In this document: piece after piece, positions 47,937 to 60,300 of the stretch
Numbering within the stretch: the first letter of the stretch is position 1
Layout: every line of letters begins with the position of its first letter
From: Lumnitzera littorea
Lineage: Eukaryota > Streptophyta > Magnoliopsida > Myrtales > Combretaceae
Assembly: GCA_024138015.1 (NCBI GenBank)
Contig: JAMXBB010000011.1
Location: forward strand, 74,437,696-74,501,695
Direction of reading: 5' to 3'
Length of the DNA stretch: 64,000 nt
Notes under the pieces: model-generated
Told to the model about the DNA's origin: nothing
Seen by the model: the letters and a program-made list of their open reading frames with translations, nothing else
Database searches by the model: none
Position numbers and translations under genes: made by a program

Positions 47937-48680
47937 ATTGACATATTAATAATATATATTCACAATTAGTTATTGGTGCCAATATTATGTTTACATGACT
48001 TGGCATTTTATAATTATAAGAAATAACATGCTTTATAATGCTAATTAGAACTTTTTAATTTGTGGAGTGCAATATCATTTACCAAAATTAAGTCACTTTG
48101 TATTAAACTATGTAAACATTGCAACTCTTTCATAAACGCTATAATTTGTATTGAGAATATGTCTTTTAACACAAAATTAAAATAAATACAATAATTGTTA
48201 ATAACAAAAAGGTTATTAATAGTGACAAAATGTAAGTAAACAAAAGGATATTTTACTTAAAGTTTTTTCATTAATGTAAATAAAAGATTTTTCATTTAAA
48301 AATGGTCATAGTTGACATATAATAATGTATATTCATATAAATATTTATATTACATGTATAGTTTTATAGGACCCTTTATTATATTTTCACAATTATAAGA
48401 AATGATATACTTTGTAGATTGAATTATAACCTTTTGAAATGTTGGATTGTATTATTATTCACCAAAGAGTTGCATCATATTGTATTTAGTCAACAATAAC
48501 TATTCTATAAGTACTTTTATTTATTAAGGACATATCCCTTAACATATAATTAAAAATTTTAAAATACAATACTTCTTATTAACTAAAAAGTATCAATAAT
48601 GAAAAGGTATAAGTAACAAAAACAAAGAATGATAAATGTTTAAAAATAAAATTTATTATTAATGAAAAGATATTGAAATG
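47937..48680. repeat. Old tandem duplication, unit about 370 bp
   Basis: Unit 1 (about 47937-48305) and unit 2 (about 48306-48680) share, in the same order, ttgacatat.aataat.tatattca, aattataagaaat.a.at.ctttgtaga-like, ttaacacaaaattaaaat or ttaacatataattaaaaat, and caaaa..aatg.aaaggta/aatgtaagtaa blocks. They are heavily diverged. A weaker partial third match follows (48660-48780). Confidence 0.55.
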
Positions 48681-49518
48681 GAATTAATAATGAAAACTCA
48701 TAAGTAACAAAAATAAATTAATATATATATGACAAAAATGTAATTGATGAAAAGGTATACATCCAACATGTGTAAATTGTTACTTTAGTTTGCAAATAAT
48801 CAATGTTTCCAAAAATATCATTTCATGATTAAATTTTAAAACCAATGATGTCTATTGAGAGAAAATAATAATCAAAGTTAACACAAATGGGTATTATGAA
48901 AAGGAAAAAACAATACTGAAGAGATACAATCATGGTTGTTAAAATCACAAATCAACTATATGATTTTAGGAGTTATAATTTTCTGATGTTTTTCTTAGTT
49001 AAGGAGGATGTTAAACCATTTAAATATAAACTTTTGGTAAAAGTATGAATTTTGATATACAATTTTTGAAACTTATTATTTTACCCATTTTGTATAATTT
49101 TATATGATTTTACCAATTTTATTCATTAAAAACAATAGCAGAATTATGATTTTGGCATCTAATACAATAGGAAAAATATAATACTACAAAGTGATAATAA
49201 CAAAAAGAAGCTTTCAATTAAGAAGAACATCCTTCATGTAAATTACTTTTTAAATAATTGCAACATCAACCTAATTTACTAGCAAAAAAGAAGGGGAAAA
49301 AAGCCTAAATTAATACCAAATTGACACAATTCTTTGCATCCATAACATATCTTACTCATGTATATATTTTAAAGGTTATAACTAATCTGAGATAACACAC
49401 CATTTTATGAAAACCAATTAATTATTTAAACAATATTATAATTATTATATTTTTTATTTAATTATATATTATTAATCTAATAATTATCGTATCTTTTAGA
49501 TGATATTATCATTTTTAT
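48681..49518. other. AT-rich DNA, no gene seen
   Basis: No coding pattern was recognised on either strand. Confidence 0.55.
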
Positions 49519-49640
49519 GGGAAAATTATATAAGAGGAGATCAATGTTTCAAAAAATTTAAATGAGGGATCAATATTGATCCTCTATTTCCATTTGAGCT
49601 TATCCTCAAATATTGATCCCCTCTCTCATATAACTTTCCC
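49519..49640. mobile_element. Short hairpin element (about 120 bp)
   Basis: The left arm gggaaaattatataagagga (from 49519) pairs with the complement of the right arm ending catataactttccc (49640). At the centre lies a perfect palindrome GGATCAATATTGATCC (about 49567-49582). This suits a very short MITE. Its right edge is two bases from the LINE target duplication. Confidence 0.65.
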
Positions 49641-49642
49641 TT

Positions 49643-49657
49643 ATTAATATCCTAAGT
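49643..49657. repeat. LINE target-site duplication, left copy
   Basis: ATTAATATCCTAAGT, identical over 15 bases to 52334-52348. It adjoins the A-tail end of the minus-strand LINE. Confidence 0.9.
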
Positions 49658-49949
49658 TTTTGTTTTTGATAAAAAGGAAACTTCATAACAGGAAACAAAG
49701 CAAAACAAAGTACAACCTTAATCAGGTTTTAGGGAACAGTCTTCCCGAGACCAACCAACAATCGAAAAAGATAACAGTTGTTTCATAAGCTTAGAACAAA
49801 AAGAAGGAAAATATAAACAAATATGATCAACAAAAAACATGGGTTCTCAATATTGGAGTCCCTCCTTTGCCAAAAAGTCTGATGTATCATTATCCTCCTT
49901 ATAGACCCTGCAAATAAAAAAGTCTAAGTAGGTTAAGAATGATGAGTTT

Positions 49950-50290
49950 ACAATCCTACATAATAGGATAACATCTTTCCAAATCAAAATTGTTCTTCAT
50001 AATCCAATCTATTGCTTATTGAGAGTCAACCTCATAAGCTATATATCTATGTCAGTTTTCCAACACAAATTCTAAGCCATGTTTAATGGCATACAGTTCT
50101 ACTTCTAAAGGTGTGAGGTTCTCCAACTGCTTATGTAAGCACCATTGTATAATGCCCTTTTGATCAGTTGCTACCACCCCTACACCTGCTTTATGTACTA
50201 ATTCTGTCACTACCCCATCACATCACAAGCTAGTCCAACCTTTGTCAATAACCAAGCCCTCCGTAAAATTTTGGTTTTCAGATGTTTGGT
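49950..50290 (-). pseudogene. RNase H domain of the LINE
   Basis: The minus strand reads KAGVGVVATDQKGIIQWCLH, ENLTPLEVELYAIKHGLEFV, then YEVDSQ, AIDWIMKNNF and DCKLIILN after stops. The E-(L)-AI..GL and D-S-.-.-A-I patterns are those of the plant non-LTR RNase H (Asp-Glu-Asp core). Confidence 0.72.
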
Positions 50291-51349
50291 ATTTTTCTAT
50301 CTTATATTGGTTCCACCATTCATTAACTTTCCTCATAATAGATTCGACATGGTTCCTTGGTATCTGATACTATATAAACAATCTTCCATTCCTTTCATTC
50401 TAAATTTCCTTAAGAGCAAAGACGATTTTAAGCATGATAAGTGGCTTAAAATCCTCCTAATTAATCTTACTTCTCCTACAATTAGCTTTCAACCATAGTT
50501 TGAGATCCCCCCCAAGAATAATTTCTACAGTCGAAAGACAATCTTAGAGTTTGCTAAAGGTTTCTACTCCATTGACAATTCAAGAATGTATGCAATGTAG
50601 ATTCCTCAGAGTCTTGGCACAAAGGACAGGAATTCATGATCTGCAACCCTGCCATTTTAAATTATTTATCATTGCTAAGCTATTTAGAAGAATATGTTAG
50701 ATAAGGATTTAGTTATGAGGTATAATAGGAAGTTTCCAAATCCATTCCTAACTTTCTCTACTAGCTATCTCACTTCTGCACTCCTCCGACAATAATCTTG
50801 CATAAGCTAACTTCATTGATATCTCCATCTAAAGTATCATTCCTGATGTATGGAGATGCTACCTAACTTCCTTCTGATCTGATCATCAAGAGGGTAACCT
50901 ATCACTTGTTCCTTCCATCCTGTTTCTTCATCTTAGACTTAACAGACTTTTAAATCATGATCAAGTAGATGTAACGGCCCATAAATCCATTCAGGAAGCT
51001 TTTCACCATCCTTCCATCTTTCTGTCCAAAATCTAGTAAGTTCTCCCAATTTAAGAATCACATGTATTCTCTCTTCCACCTACTCCAAAGCTTTACAAAT
51101 TCCTTTGAACATATGAGAACCCAAAGACTTTCTCCTCTAACCTCTATTCAACCTATACTTTTAGCGAAGGAGTTGTGCCCACAAATCATTCCTTCTCTTC
51201 AGTTTTCATGCAACGTTAACAAAATTCGCTTTATTTTGAATTTTAACATCCATCATTCCCAGACCTCCATTATTTTTTGGCAATTTCAACTTTTCCCAGC
51301 TAATCCAATGCATCCTTCTCTTTTCTACAGTAGTTCCCCATAGAAAGTC

Positions 51350-52333
51350 CCTCTAGATAGGTTTCGCTCTCATTGCAAAACTCTCATTCATCGGTAGGAC
51401 TTGTGAGTAGTAATTGAGAATTCCTTTTAAAGAAGTAGATGCTAAGATTTTCCTCCCTACCATACTTAGCAAGTTAGCCTGCCAACCTATCAATTTCCTA
51501 GGCATCTTTTCTAAAATGAATCCTATATTTGAATTTTCTAGTTTTCCACCTTCCTTAACCGAAATAGCTAAGTATTTACCTAATCTTATGTTTATCCTAA
51601 TACCAAAAACCTCATATACTTTGTTTCGCATTTCATTGCTGCTGTTACCGAAAAAGATGATTCTAGATTTTTCATAATCTACCTTCTACCCTGAGATACT
51701 GCCCAAGCCCTCCATAACTTCTTTTATAGTTCGAGCATTAGCTTCTATTGCATCTCCTATCAAAAGAAGATCATTGCAAAGAAGAGATGCGAAAGAGATA
51801 AATCCGTCCCTCTCAATCTTAGTGGTTTCTAACTACCTTCATGCACCATCACATGGATTATCCTACTTAGTACTTCCATGGATAAAATAAAAAGATATGG
51901 GGAAAGGAGATCTCCTTAACAAATTCCTCTAGTTAATGTGAATTGATCCACCATAACTCCATTCATTATAATCCAAAAATTCACAGAAGACAAACATGAA
52001 CCAATAAGTCCAACCCACAAGTTCGGGAAGTTCAAATAGCGTAAAGTATTCTTGATGAAGTCCCACTTTAATTAATCATACACCTTCTCAATATCTAACT
52101 TTACTACCATCCAATTCCTCTTTCCCTTCATTCTCTCAAGCGAGTGTAGAAGTTCATAGAAAACAATGAGAATATCCTCAACTGCTCTTCCAAGAATAAA
52201 AGATGATTGTTCTAAGTTGATAAGTTCACTAAGAAGCAAACGAAGAACAACAATCTTATAATAGGCTAATAGGCTAGAAGTCTTTTACCCGATTTCCTCC
52301 TACAACTTTAGGAATAAGGACTAATAAAGTCTC
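51350..52333 (-). pseudogene. Reverse transcriptase of the LINE
   Basis: Readable blocks: ETLLVLIPKVVGGNRVKDF, ELINLEQSSFILGRAVEDIL, MVVKLDIEKVYD, KWDFIKNTLRYLNFPNLWVG, MVDQFTLTRGIC then GDLLSPYLFILSMEVL, HLFFA / NDLLLIGDAIEANARTIKEV across a frameshift, and IGFILEKMPRKLIGWQANLL with SMVGRKILASTSLKGILNYY. The catalytic F-A-D-D motif is split by a one-base loss at 51774/51775. A stop at 51916-51918 replaces the Gln of the conserved R-Q-G-D-P. Confidence 0.9.
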
Positions 52334-52348
52334 ATTAATATCCTAAGT
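52334..52348. repeat. LINE target-site duplication, right copy
   Basis: ATTAATATCCTAAGT, identical to 49643-49657; it marks the truncated 5' end of the LINE. Confidence 0.9.
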
Positions 52349-53086
52349 CAATATTTGCATATTTGTCATGTTTTATTATGTATATTTTTATAGATGACAC
52401 AATAATCAAAAGTTCAACTCCACCCTCCCCCTTAAACTCCTAAAGCATCCAATTAATTTTGCATCAAATTTGCACACACACACACACTCTCTCTCTCTCT
52501 CATGATTGCAAGCAATTAAACCTAGTTAATTGATAGTAAATAGAAATGCATTATTCATTCTCACATACATTGGTTCACTTTTTTTATATATACTCGATAT
52601 AACATAATATCATTCATAAACATAGGGACTAAACAACCTCAAACAAAGATATTATCTTTAAGATTTATATAAAAATTACTACTATTAATATGTTAATAAT
52701 ATATGTCCAAAAATTAGAGCGAATGTTATCATTTATTTATATACGTATATTACACATTGCAATTTTATATAATTATTTTATTATTGTTTAGCATTTTGAT
52801 TTTTCAAAAATTGAGGTGAATACTATGCTTGTAGATAGTTTTGGATGAAATAAAATAACAATGGTTTGTTTTTTTTTTTTTAGAAAAATACTATGACTTA
52901 ATGTAAATAAGAAATAATACCATAACAAAGTAACACACTAAAGAGAAAAATATTACAACTTCATATAACGCACCAAATAAAGAGATGCTACGATCCGGTC
53001 TTTTGTTTTGATAGGGACTACTCTTGTTCATCATTTCACCATTTATTTCCATGTTTTTAAATTTAAACAATTGAATTCACAATTTA
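52349..53086. other. AT-rich DNA with CA/CT microsatellite
   Basis: A compound (CA)n(CT)n run lies at 52472-52500. No gene is seen. Confidence 0.6.
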
Positions 53087-53260
53087 TTCCTAAATGTGTT
53101 TTGATTTAAAACTAAATTTCGGTGAGTTGAATTTAAATAGAGAGATGGATATTGAATGGTGAATTGTGTTTTATAAAATAAACACATTTAGGAATGACAC
53201 ATTTCACATATTGTATAATGTGTCATTCCTAAATGTGTTTTGATTTAAAACTAAATTTCA
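53087..53260. repeat. Compound direct and inverted repeat
   Basis: A perfect 24-bp inverted repeat (53180-53203 against 53217-53240, 13-base loop) contains CACATTTAGGAATGACACATT. The right arm plus following bases (attcctaaatgtgttttgat and on to 53260) is a direct copy of 53087-53121. Three copies of the same word therefore lie in direct, inverted and direct order. Confidence 0.88.
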
Positions 53261-55747
53261 ATGCCTTATTCACGAATGGGAAAAAAAAGAAAATACTATT
53301 ATGAATATCCTCTCTTAAATGAAATGTGCAAACAAAAAAGCTAAACATTGTAAATAAAAATGAAAAACGAACAAAACATTACATTTGTAGAAAGTTAATC
53401 GAGAATCGCATTTTGAGAATAATATTTGCCATCAACTAAAACCTATTTCAAAATAAATTATCTTTCTAAATTTAAATCTTTTTAAAAGAAATAATAACCT
53501 ATATATTTTTAAAAGAAATGATAATCTAAATCTTTGTAAAAGATTTACAAACTTGTAAAATAAGATATTATTTTTGAGTGAGTAAATTGTCTTTTTAAAC
53601 TAAAACTTTATTAATTTATAAGATTTTATTTTATTTTTTATAATTTGGGTTATTATGTCGTCTATAAGAGATAAATTACCATCATAAATAGTTGGAAGTA
53701 AATTTGAGATTTAAGTCTAGTTTCGAAAATAAGATTGTTCATAGTGAAAACTAATAATGAACTACCTAATGCAATAAAATTAAGATAGATTTTAGCTAAT
53801 ATTATTGCTAATTGCCCATGATGTAAAGATCTTTAAGAATAAATTATTCATACTTTGCATTAATATCCTGTAGTGATCCATATATAAGATTCAATATGGC
53901 TACCGAATATATCAAACAGAGAGCTTGACATAATATTGTTAAATGACCTCAACTAATTACATAATGAAAAGAAAAGAATTATTAAAATTTTATAAGACTC
54001 TATTATGAATTATTTACTTTAAAGATTTTTCTATAATTTCATCCTTATTTTTTACAGAACTAGTACCGTCCTCTATCTTACTCTTGATTTGTACTCATTT
54101 AAACATGAACCATTGAACAAACTATAAAATCAATTATTTGGATTTTAAAAAATGGAAATGAATGGTAAGATGGAAAACGAAATCGATCCCATTAAAATAA
54201 AGAATAGGACCATAAAATCTCCCTAGTTTTAGTGTTGCATTATAGTTTATGTGATCGAATAAGACTAATATGATATTTTCAAACAAAATGTATAAAACAC
54301 TCTATTATCTGACCTAATGATGATAAGCCTAAACCTAAGGAACGGGTGTAACCAGCTCAGATTCAGTAGGTTGCAATTCTAAAACACATGAAATCATGAC
54401 TTGCTCACTTAGAGTTGGTTTTAGGCCACTTCACAAGCCCGTAGATCAAAATTTTGTAATTTTTCTCTTATTTTTGTTTTGCTTTTTTTCCTTATTTTCA
54501 TTTTAAAATTTATACACATATATATAATATGTAAATATCATTTGTAAATTACACATATACATACTATATGTAATATATGCATATGTATTATATGCATTTA
54601 TATATAACGTAATTAAGAAAAGAAAATAATCACTTGGTTGCTAGTGAAAAATATACTATAATGTTGAAATTAGAAGTTAAGATGTGAGATTAAGTTGATG
54701 ACGACTATCTACACGTACTATTTGTTTCACAAGAAAGAAATGATAGGAAAATTTTTTTAATTTGTTTATGGAATATAATTGCCAAAGGTGCATAAAAATA
54801 TTCCCCTACCCAGCCTCCCTCTCCCTCCAACCTTTCCTTTAATGCAAAATGTAAGAATATGAAACAGAGTTGAAGAATTCTTTTAGCATAAAACTAATAG
54901 ACACGTTCTCACATTGCATTTGTAAAAATAAAATAAAACTATATTTTACAATTTGCGTTATACAAAATTATTATAAATATCATTATTTGATTTTCCTTTT
55001 TTTTTCCTTCTTACTTTAATACAAGCTTTTAAGAGAGAGAAAAAGATGAGGGAGAAGGGTTCTTTATATATTTAATAGTTGTTGTTTTAAAAGATAAATT
55101 TAAAGTGGGTTTTGTGGATCGAAAAATTAACTGACAATGGTAGATAGAATAGGAGATAAAATGGATGATGTGAGAATATAGAATGCTAAATAATAGTAGT
55201 TAAAATTAAAATATAAAACAATAAAGACACTAAATTTTAGTAGTTATCGGCAATTATTAAAGCATATTGATGTTTCTCTTTATGTGAAATGTTTATGAAG
55301 ATCTATTGTTTCTGTTGTAAGTGTAGTGGGCAAACATATACATATACATATACATATGCATAACACAACTTAAAGATTTGAGTCCATTTCTTCAATATGT
55401 TTGATTTGAATTTGTCTTTTTCTCTCCGTCTTTTCTCTTCCTAAAGCCAAATAATGGCTTGTAAATGTTTGTATTTCTCATACCTTTTTTTTTTTTCATG
55501 TCATATATAAAGAAATGAAAGTAAGGAAAAAATAAAAACATATATGTTAGGAATGCTTAACACATTACATAAGAAATGCATATGTTATAAATAAACCATA
55601 AAAAATGATAAAAACATACCAAACCAAAATTTACATAGAAATAAACATGTGGCAAAGTTATAAAAAAAATATACATATTACAAAATTATATTTTTTTATG
55701 GTTAGAAAAAATAGAGATGTTTCGATATATGGAAACATAAGAAAATA
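53261..55747. other. AT-rich DNA, no gene seen
   Basis: There is an (ACATAT)n hexamer run near 55336-55358. No coding or RNA pattern was recognised. Confidence 0.55.
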
Positions 55748-55756
55748 AAATTATTA

Positions 55757-56117
55757 GGGGAAAATGTAAAAAACCATCTAAATTTTGATTTAGGTGCGAA
55801 TTGATCTCCTAAATTTTTAAAGTAAGGTTTTTTAGTTCTTAAATTTTGATAAATTGGCAAACAACTCTCATAACCCCTAAATGTTGATTTTGGCCCATTA
55901 GGGGGGTATTTATACACCAAAATCAAAGTTAATGGAGTATTTATATATTAAAATCAAAGTTTATGAGGTATTTGCATACCAAAATTAAAGTTTAAAGGAG
56001 TCATGTGGGTAATTTGCCAATTTATGAAAATTTAGAAAGTCAAAAACTTTATTTTGAAAGTTTATAGGGTTAATCTATATCTAAGTTAAAGTTTATAGAG
56101 GCTTTTTGCAATTTCCC
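55757..56117. mobile_element. Mutator-like MITE with near-perfect 9-bp target duplication
   Basis: The ends ggggaaaatgtaaaaaacc and (complement of the right end) gggaaattgcaaaaagcc pair, and the pairing continues about 75 bases inward (ctaaattttgatttaggt..., ctcctaaatttttaaa). Flanks are aaattatta (55748-55756) and aaattataa (56118-56126), 8 of 9 matching. A 9-bp duplication and long terminal repeats suit Mutator-like elements. The middle holds three diverged direct repeats of about 36 bp (gtatttata...aaaatcaaagtt). A minus-strand open frame across it is incidental. Confidence 0.75.
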
Positions 56118-56126
56118 AAATTATAA

Positions 56127-57343
56127 TTTAACAAAAATACGAAAAAAAAGGTGGTTTGTTTGTGATGAATTTATGGGGAAAGAACTTTTTTGTAATTTTC
56201 AAATCATTATATAGGTGTCTATGTATTCGCTAGTTGAATTCAAACTAATATAGTTTTGTATTTTACAACAAAAAAAAAACTTAGTGTATTGGTCAATTTT
56301 ATATTTGAAAAGAAAAGGTTAACTTTATGTGATTATCTAATTTACTTTTATTGTAGAAAAATTCCTACAAAACACACTAACTTTTGTTAAGCTTTTAGAA
56401 AAATCTAAAAGTGAAAGCCTTAACTATGAAAACAACTATAATTTACACTTTCTTTTGTTGTAATTGGAGAAACAATTCCTCTAAAGGATAAAACATTTTA
56501 AAATAATTGGAAAAAAAAAAGGGATTAATCGCTCTCACCTCATGTGTGATGTAAAGTAGAGCTCACACTTTCCCTTAGACTAGTTGAAGTCACTGAAGTA
56601 ATCGTGTTTCTTTGTAGATGTCGTGCACAGCTCTTGTTCTTTAGATTCCACTTTTTATCAATCTTTGACGTAGGTCATAAGCTTCAATATTAATACGAGA
56701 ACGGGAGGCTCGCTATTTGCCAAAAATAAGGCTAATAGTGCTAAATGTTTATTCAGCTGCAACCATTAATGTTAGAGAAACAAGAACCTATATGAAACCT
56801 TATCAAATTCACAATTAGGATCTAGCACCTAGAATTAGTATGATCATGTGAGCTATCAATTCAAGCAAAGTGTAATCTCTATACTTTACCTAATAGGTTT
56901 CAAGCACCTAATTTTAGAGTATTTGACAAAGTAGTTCAATTGAGTTAAGATTTTTTTACTGGGTTATAAGGGTTAGTCGAAAAGACTCTATGGATGTATA
57001 TTTCAAAAATATAGTGATAAGATAATAATATAGCTAAGAATTTAATTTTAAATATATTATTCATTATTTATTAGAAACACGTTAATTAGACTCTTAGAGA
57101 TAAATTATATAGATAATAAAATTTATAAAATGACATAAAATATATTTAGAAAAAAAGTGTATATATCAAGTATAATTATTATGTATAAATGTATGCCTGT
57201 AATTGACTAAAAACCCTAAAATATATAATATTATAAATTAAAATTAGGAAAAAAAAATGAAAAAGTTATGCAAAAATAATGTGGCATAAGAGAAATTGTT
57301 ATACGAAGCGTAGCAAGATAGGAATTAAGGTTAATGTAGGTTA
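56127..57343. other. AT-rich DNA, no gene seen
   Basis: No coding or RNA pattern was recognised. Confidence 0.55.
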
Positions 57344-60300
57344 TGTGACGACCCTAAAAGGAGGATTAGTAAGATTGTATACAATCTTCATATCACGTAT
57401 ATACCCATAATATGAAAACCACTTTATAAGTCAGAGATTGTAAATCTCTCACTAATTACTCATTATGGCTTTCGATTTTCAATTTATTAATTTAACATAA
57501 AATGTAAATAATTATCAATACGCAATATTCCACAGTCCATCAAAACCATAGAGAATCAATATCTTTTACCAAATAATGAAGCTAAATAAGTAAATTACAA
57601 ATATTCATATCGGTTATTTAGAGTTATGAAAGTACCATCTAGTTGATTTAACTATCCTTGTATTCATATTCATCTATTATTCTATTAGTAAGAATGCTCT
57701 ACACTGAAGTCCTAGTCTAAATCCCGATTTTTTAGTTAACCTACAAGAGAAACTAAAAGGGGGTAAGCTATATTTAGCTTAGTAAGATATTCTTCTTATT
57801 ATACCTTTTAAGCAAAAGCAAGCAAGTTAAATTATCAGCCGCATGAATGTAAATAAATCATATGCAATGCAGCAAACATATATGTACAGCTATTCGAAAA
57901 CCGTACATAGCTCGGATTTTCACCCTCCATAGCTAGGGTTGGAGATGATGGTCCATCTAACCTAGGTTTCAGTCACTCCAGCCTCTGATCTATCAAATAT
58001 CTTTACACAATGATGAATATTATTCTTTTCTTCTTTTTTTTTATGATTCAGCTTATGCTGTAAGTATGGATGCGAATAGCACATGCAGTCTACTCATCCC
58101 TAAGCGTTGGACTTTAGGACATGACCTTAAGTGAAATTGTTAGTATCTCCAATATTACGCCTTGAAGTGACAGAATTGTAATAGTTTTATCGTATAAACC
58201 ATCTTAAGATAAAAGATAACCTCTCAGCCATTATCGTAGATTTGATTTACACAAGGCATTCATGACTAATTCGTAAACAATTCACACGAAAATAATATGA
58301 TCTTGCCTACGGAAGTCATAAAACATACATTAAAATTTTAGATAATTCAAGTATTATTAATAAGATTCAATAACTTAGTTTGTTTAATGCGTTCATGGTT
58401 CAATATCACAAGCTCAATAATAAAAACAAAAGCTTTAGAAGTTTAATTGTTCTCTAATTTATATTTTCACTCCCTAGGATCTAGAAATTACTAACTTCAA
58501 TGTAATGAGCACCAACTACTTTGTAAGTTAGGATAGAGACATCAAATTGTATGTCGAGCACAACTAAGGTTATCAAATAGTTATTTAAATGCAATGCAAT
58601 AAACAATTGCCATCGCACAAAATTGTCTAATCCATTATGAAAATAGAGAAATTTTGCTTGTTTTAATCTGGATTTGAGGAGCTTCAATACTTATGCAACA
58701 GCTTTTTACCAAACACAAGTTTATGCAATGAAAACATCCTTCATCTTGTAACTATCCTTCAAATCATTGCCTTTATTTTTGCTACACCCTCCTTTCTTGT
58801 CACTTAGTTTGACTAAGGATGAAGAAGGAACTATTATGCTATGGTACTATTCCTTTCAAAAGTATCGGTATTTGGCTCAAGAATCCTAAGAATTTCACTA
58901 ATGGGTTATAATGTTCGATTAAGATTTCAAGTCATATATCATTAAGTCCAGTTTGAGATGATTAATCAATATCATGCAATACAAACAACTACAATCCAAA
59001 CTAGAAAGCCAGTAGTATACAATCAAGCTCAAAAACACATATACAACAACATGAGTACATCCAAGCTACTTACAAGCATAATTAAGTAAAATCTTAAACT
59101 TTCAAGTACTATAAAATATAGTTACATATTAATACCAAACTTACCTAAACTTCTTCACTTACTCACTAAAGAGTAACTTATGATGTGCCTTTATTGCTAA
59201 TCCTTATAATACAAATATCATTTTAGTATTCATATACTTACTATATTTAGGTTTTTATTCCGTAGCTCGGATTGTTATCTTTAATTTAAGGTTATACTTT
59301 ATTTGGATATCTAGGTTTTAGATCTCTTATGATTAGGCTTACTTTGAGCTAGTCTCTAATTTACCTTCTAAATTAGCCTTTAATTCAGCTTTCAATTACA
59401 ATTTTACTCATAAGTCTTAGAAATTCCTTGTAATCCATTTTTTGAAGTTAATTAACTACATTTCAGGTATATAAAGTCTCTAATTTAGGTTTTGATCAAC
59501 TTCTTAGTTCATGCCCTATCTTTGATCTAGCTTTTAAATGAGCTTTTGGTCTGAATATACAGTATATTCTAATATATTTTCCCATAAGTTTTATTCACAA
59601 CCAAATTAAAAGTACATCATATAACTCATCTCAACTTTAGTTTAAATCAATCTATGCTTGACTTTATTATTTGAACACTCTACTTATTACACGTATATTT
59701 ATCCTAAGCCTACAATATTCAAATCCAACACTTCCAACATTACAAATTTAATCTCTTAACATCGGTATATATTGCAAAAATTCATCTCGATCTACCTAAT
59801 CAGAACCTAAGCTATTTTTTTCGAAGATCATTACATATCTCATGAAATTCCCATATATATTTGTTATCCAAAAGCTAAACCAAGATAAGTAATTTTAGTA
59901 AAACATTTTATATAACATCAAGAAAATCAAATGTATTTCCATCAATTCTAATTATATCATGATTCACTAGCTTAAAATTAACAAATCGATAGTTTTTTTT
60001 TTTTTTTACATAACATCACTCTAGATAACATAGGTAAATTATAAAATATATATATATATATATATGTTTAAAGTAGAAACCATATCATTTGGGTATTGGA
60101 AAATGGATCGAAAATTTGTTTGATTTTAATCATTTCTTAGAGGCAAAATATACAACTATTTATTATCAACAAAATAACAATTCTCCTTAAAACTATATAC
60201 AAGATAACTTAGAAATAAATTTTCCAAGAATTTTTCCCAGGTGATTTGATATTTTTAATACATAATTGGAAATAGTACAAAACTTGGATACTCACCAACT

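Larger units (their letters stand above)
49658..52333 (-). mobile_element. 5'-truncated L1-type LINE with RNase H domain
   Basis: Minus-strand order is RT (52333 to about 51200), a thumb/zinc region, then an RNase H domain (about 50280-49950) and a short A-rich tail (complement of ttttgtttttgat) at 49658. The endonuclease and ORF1 are missing because the copy begins inside the RT domain (TLLVLIPKV...NRVKDF). Perfect 15-bp flanking duplications prove target-primed insertion. An RNase H at the end of ORF2 is typical of one branch of plant L1 elements. The element is dead: stops and frameshifts throughout. Confidence 0.92.

Noticed and set aside
51062..51677. Plus-strand frames across the LINE
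   Set aside because: Shadows of the minus-strand reverse transcriptase, whose conserved motifs are clear.
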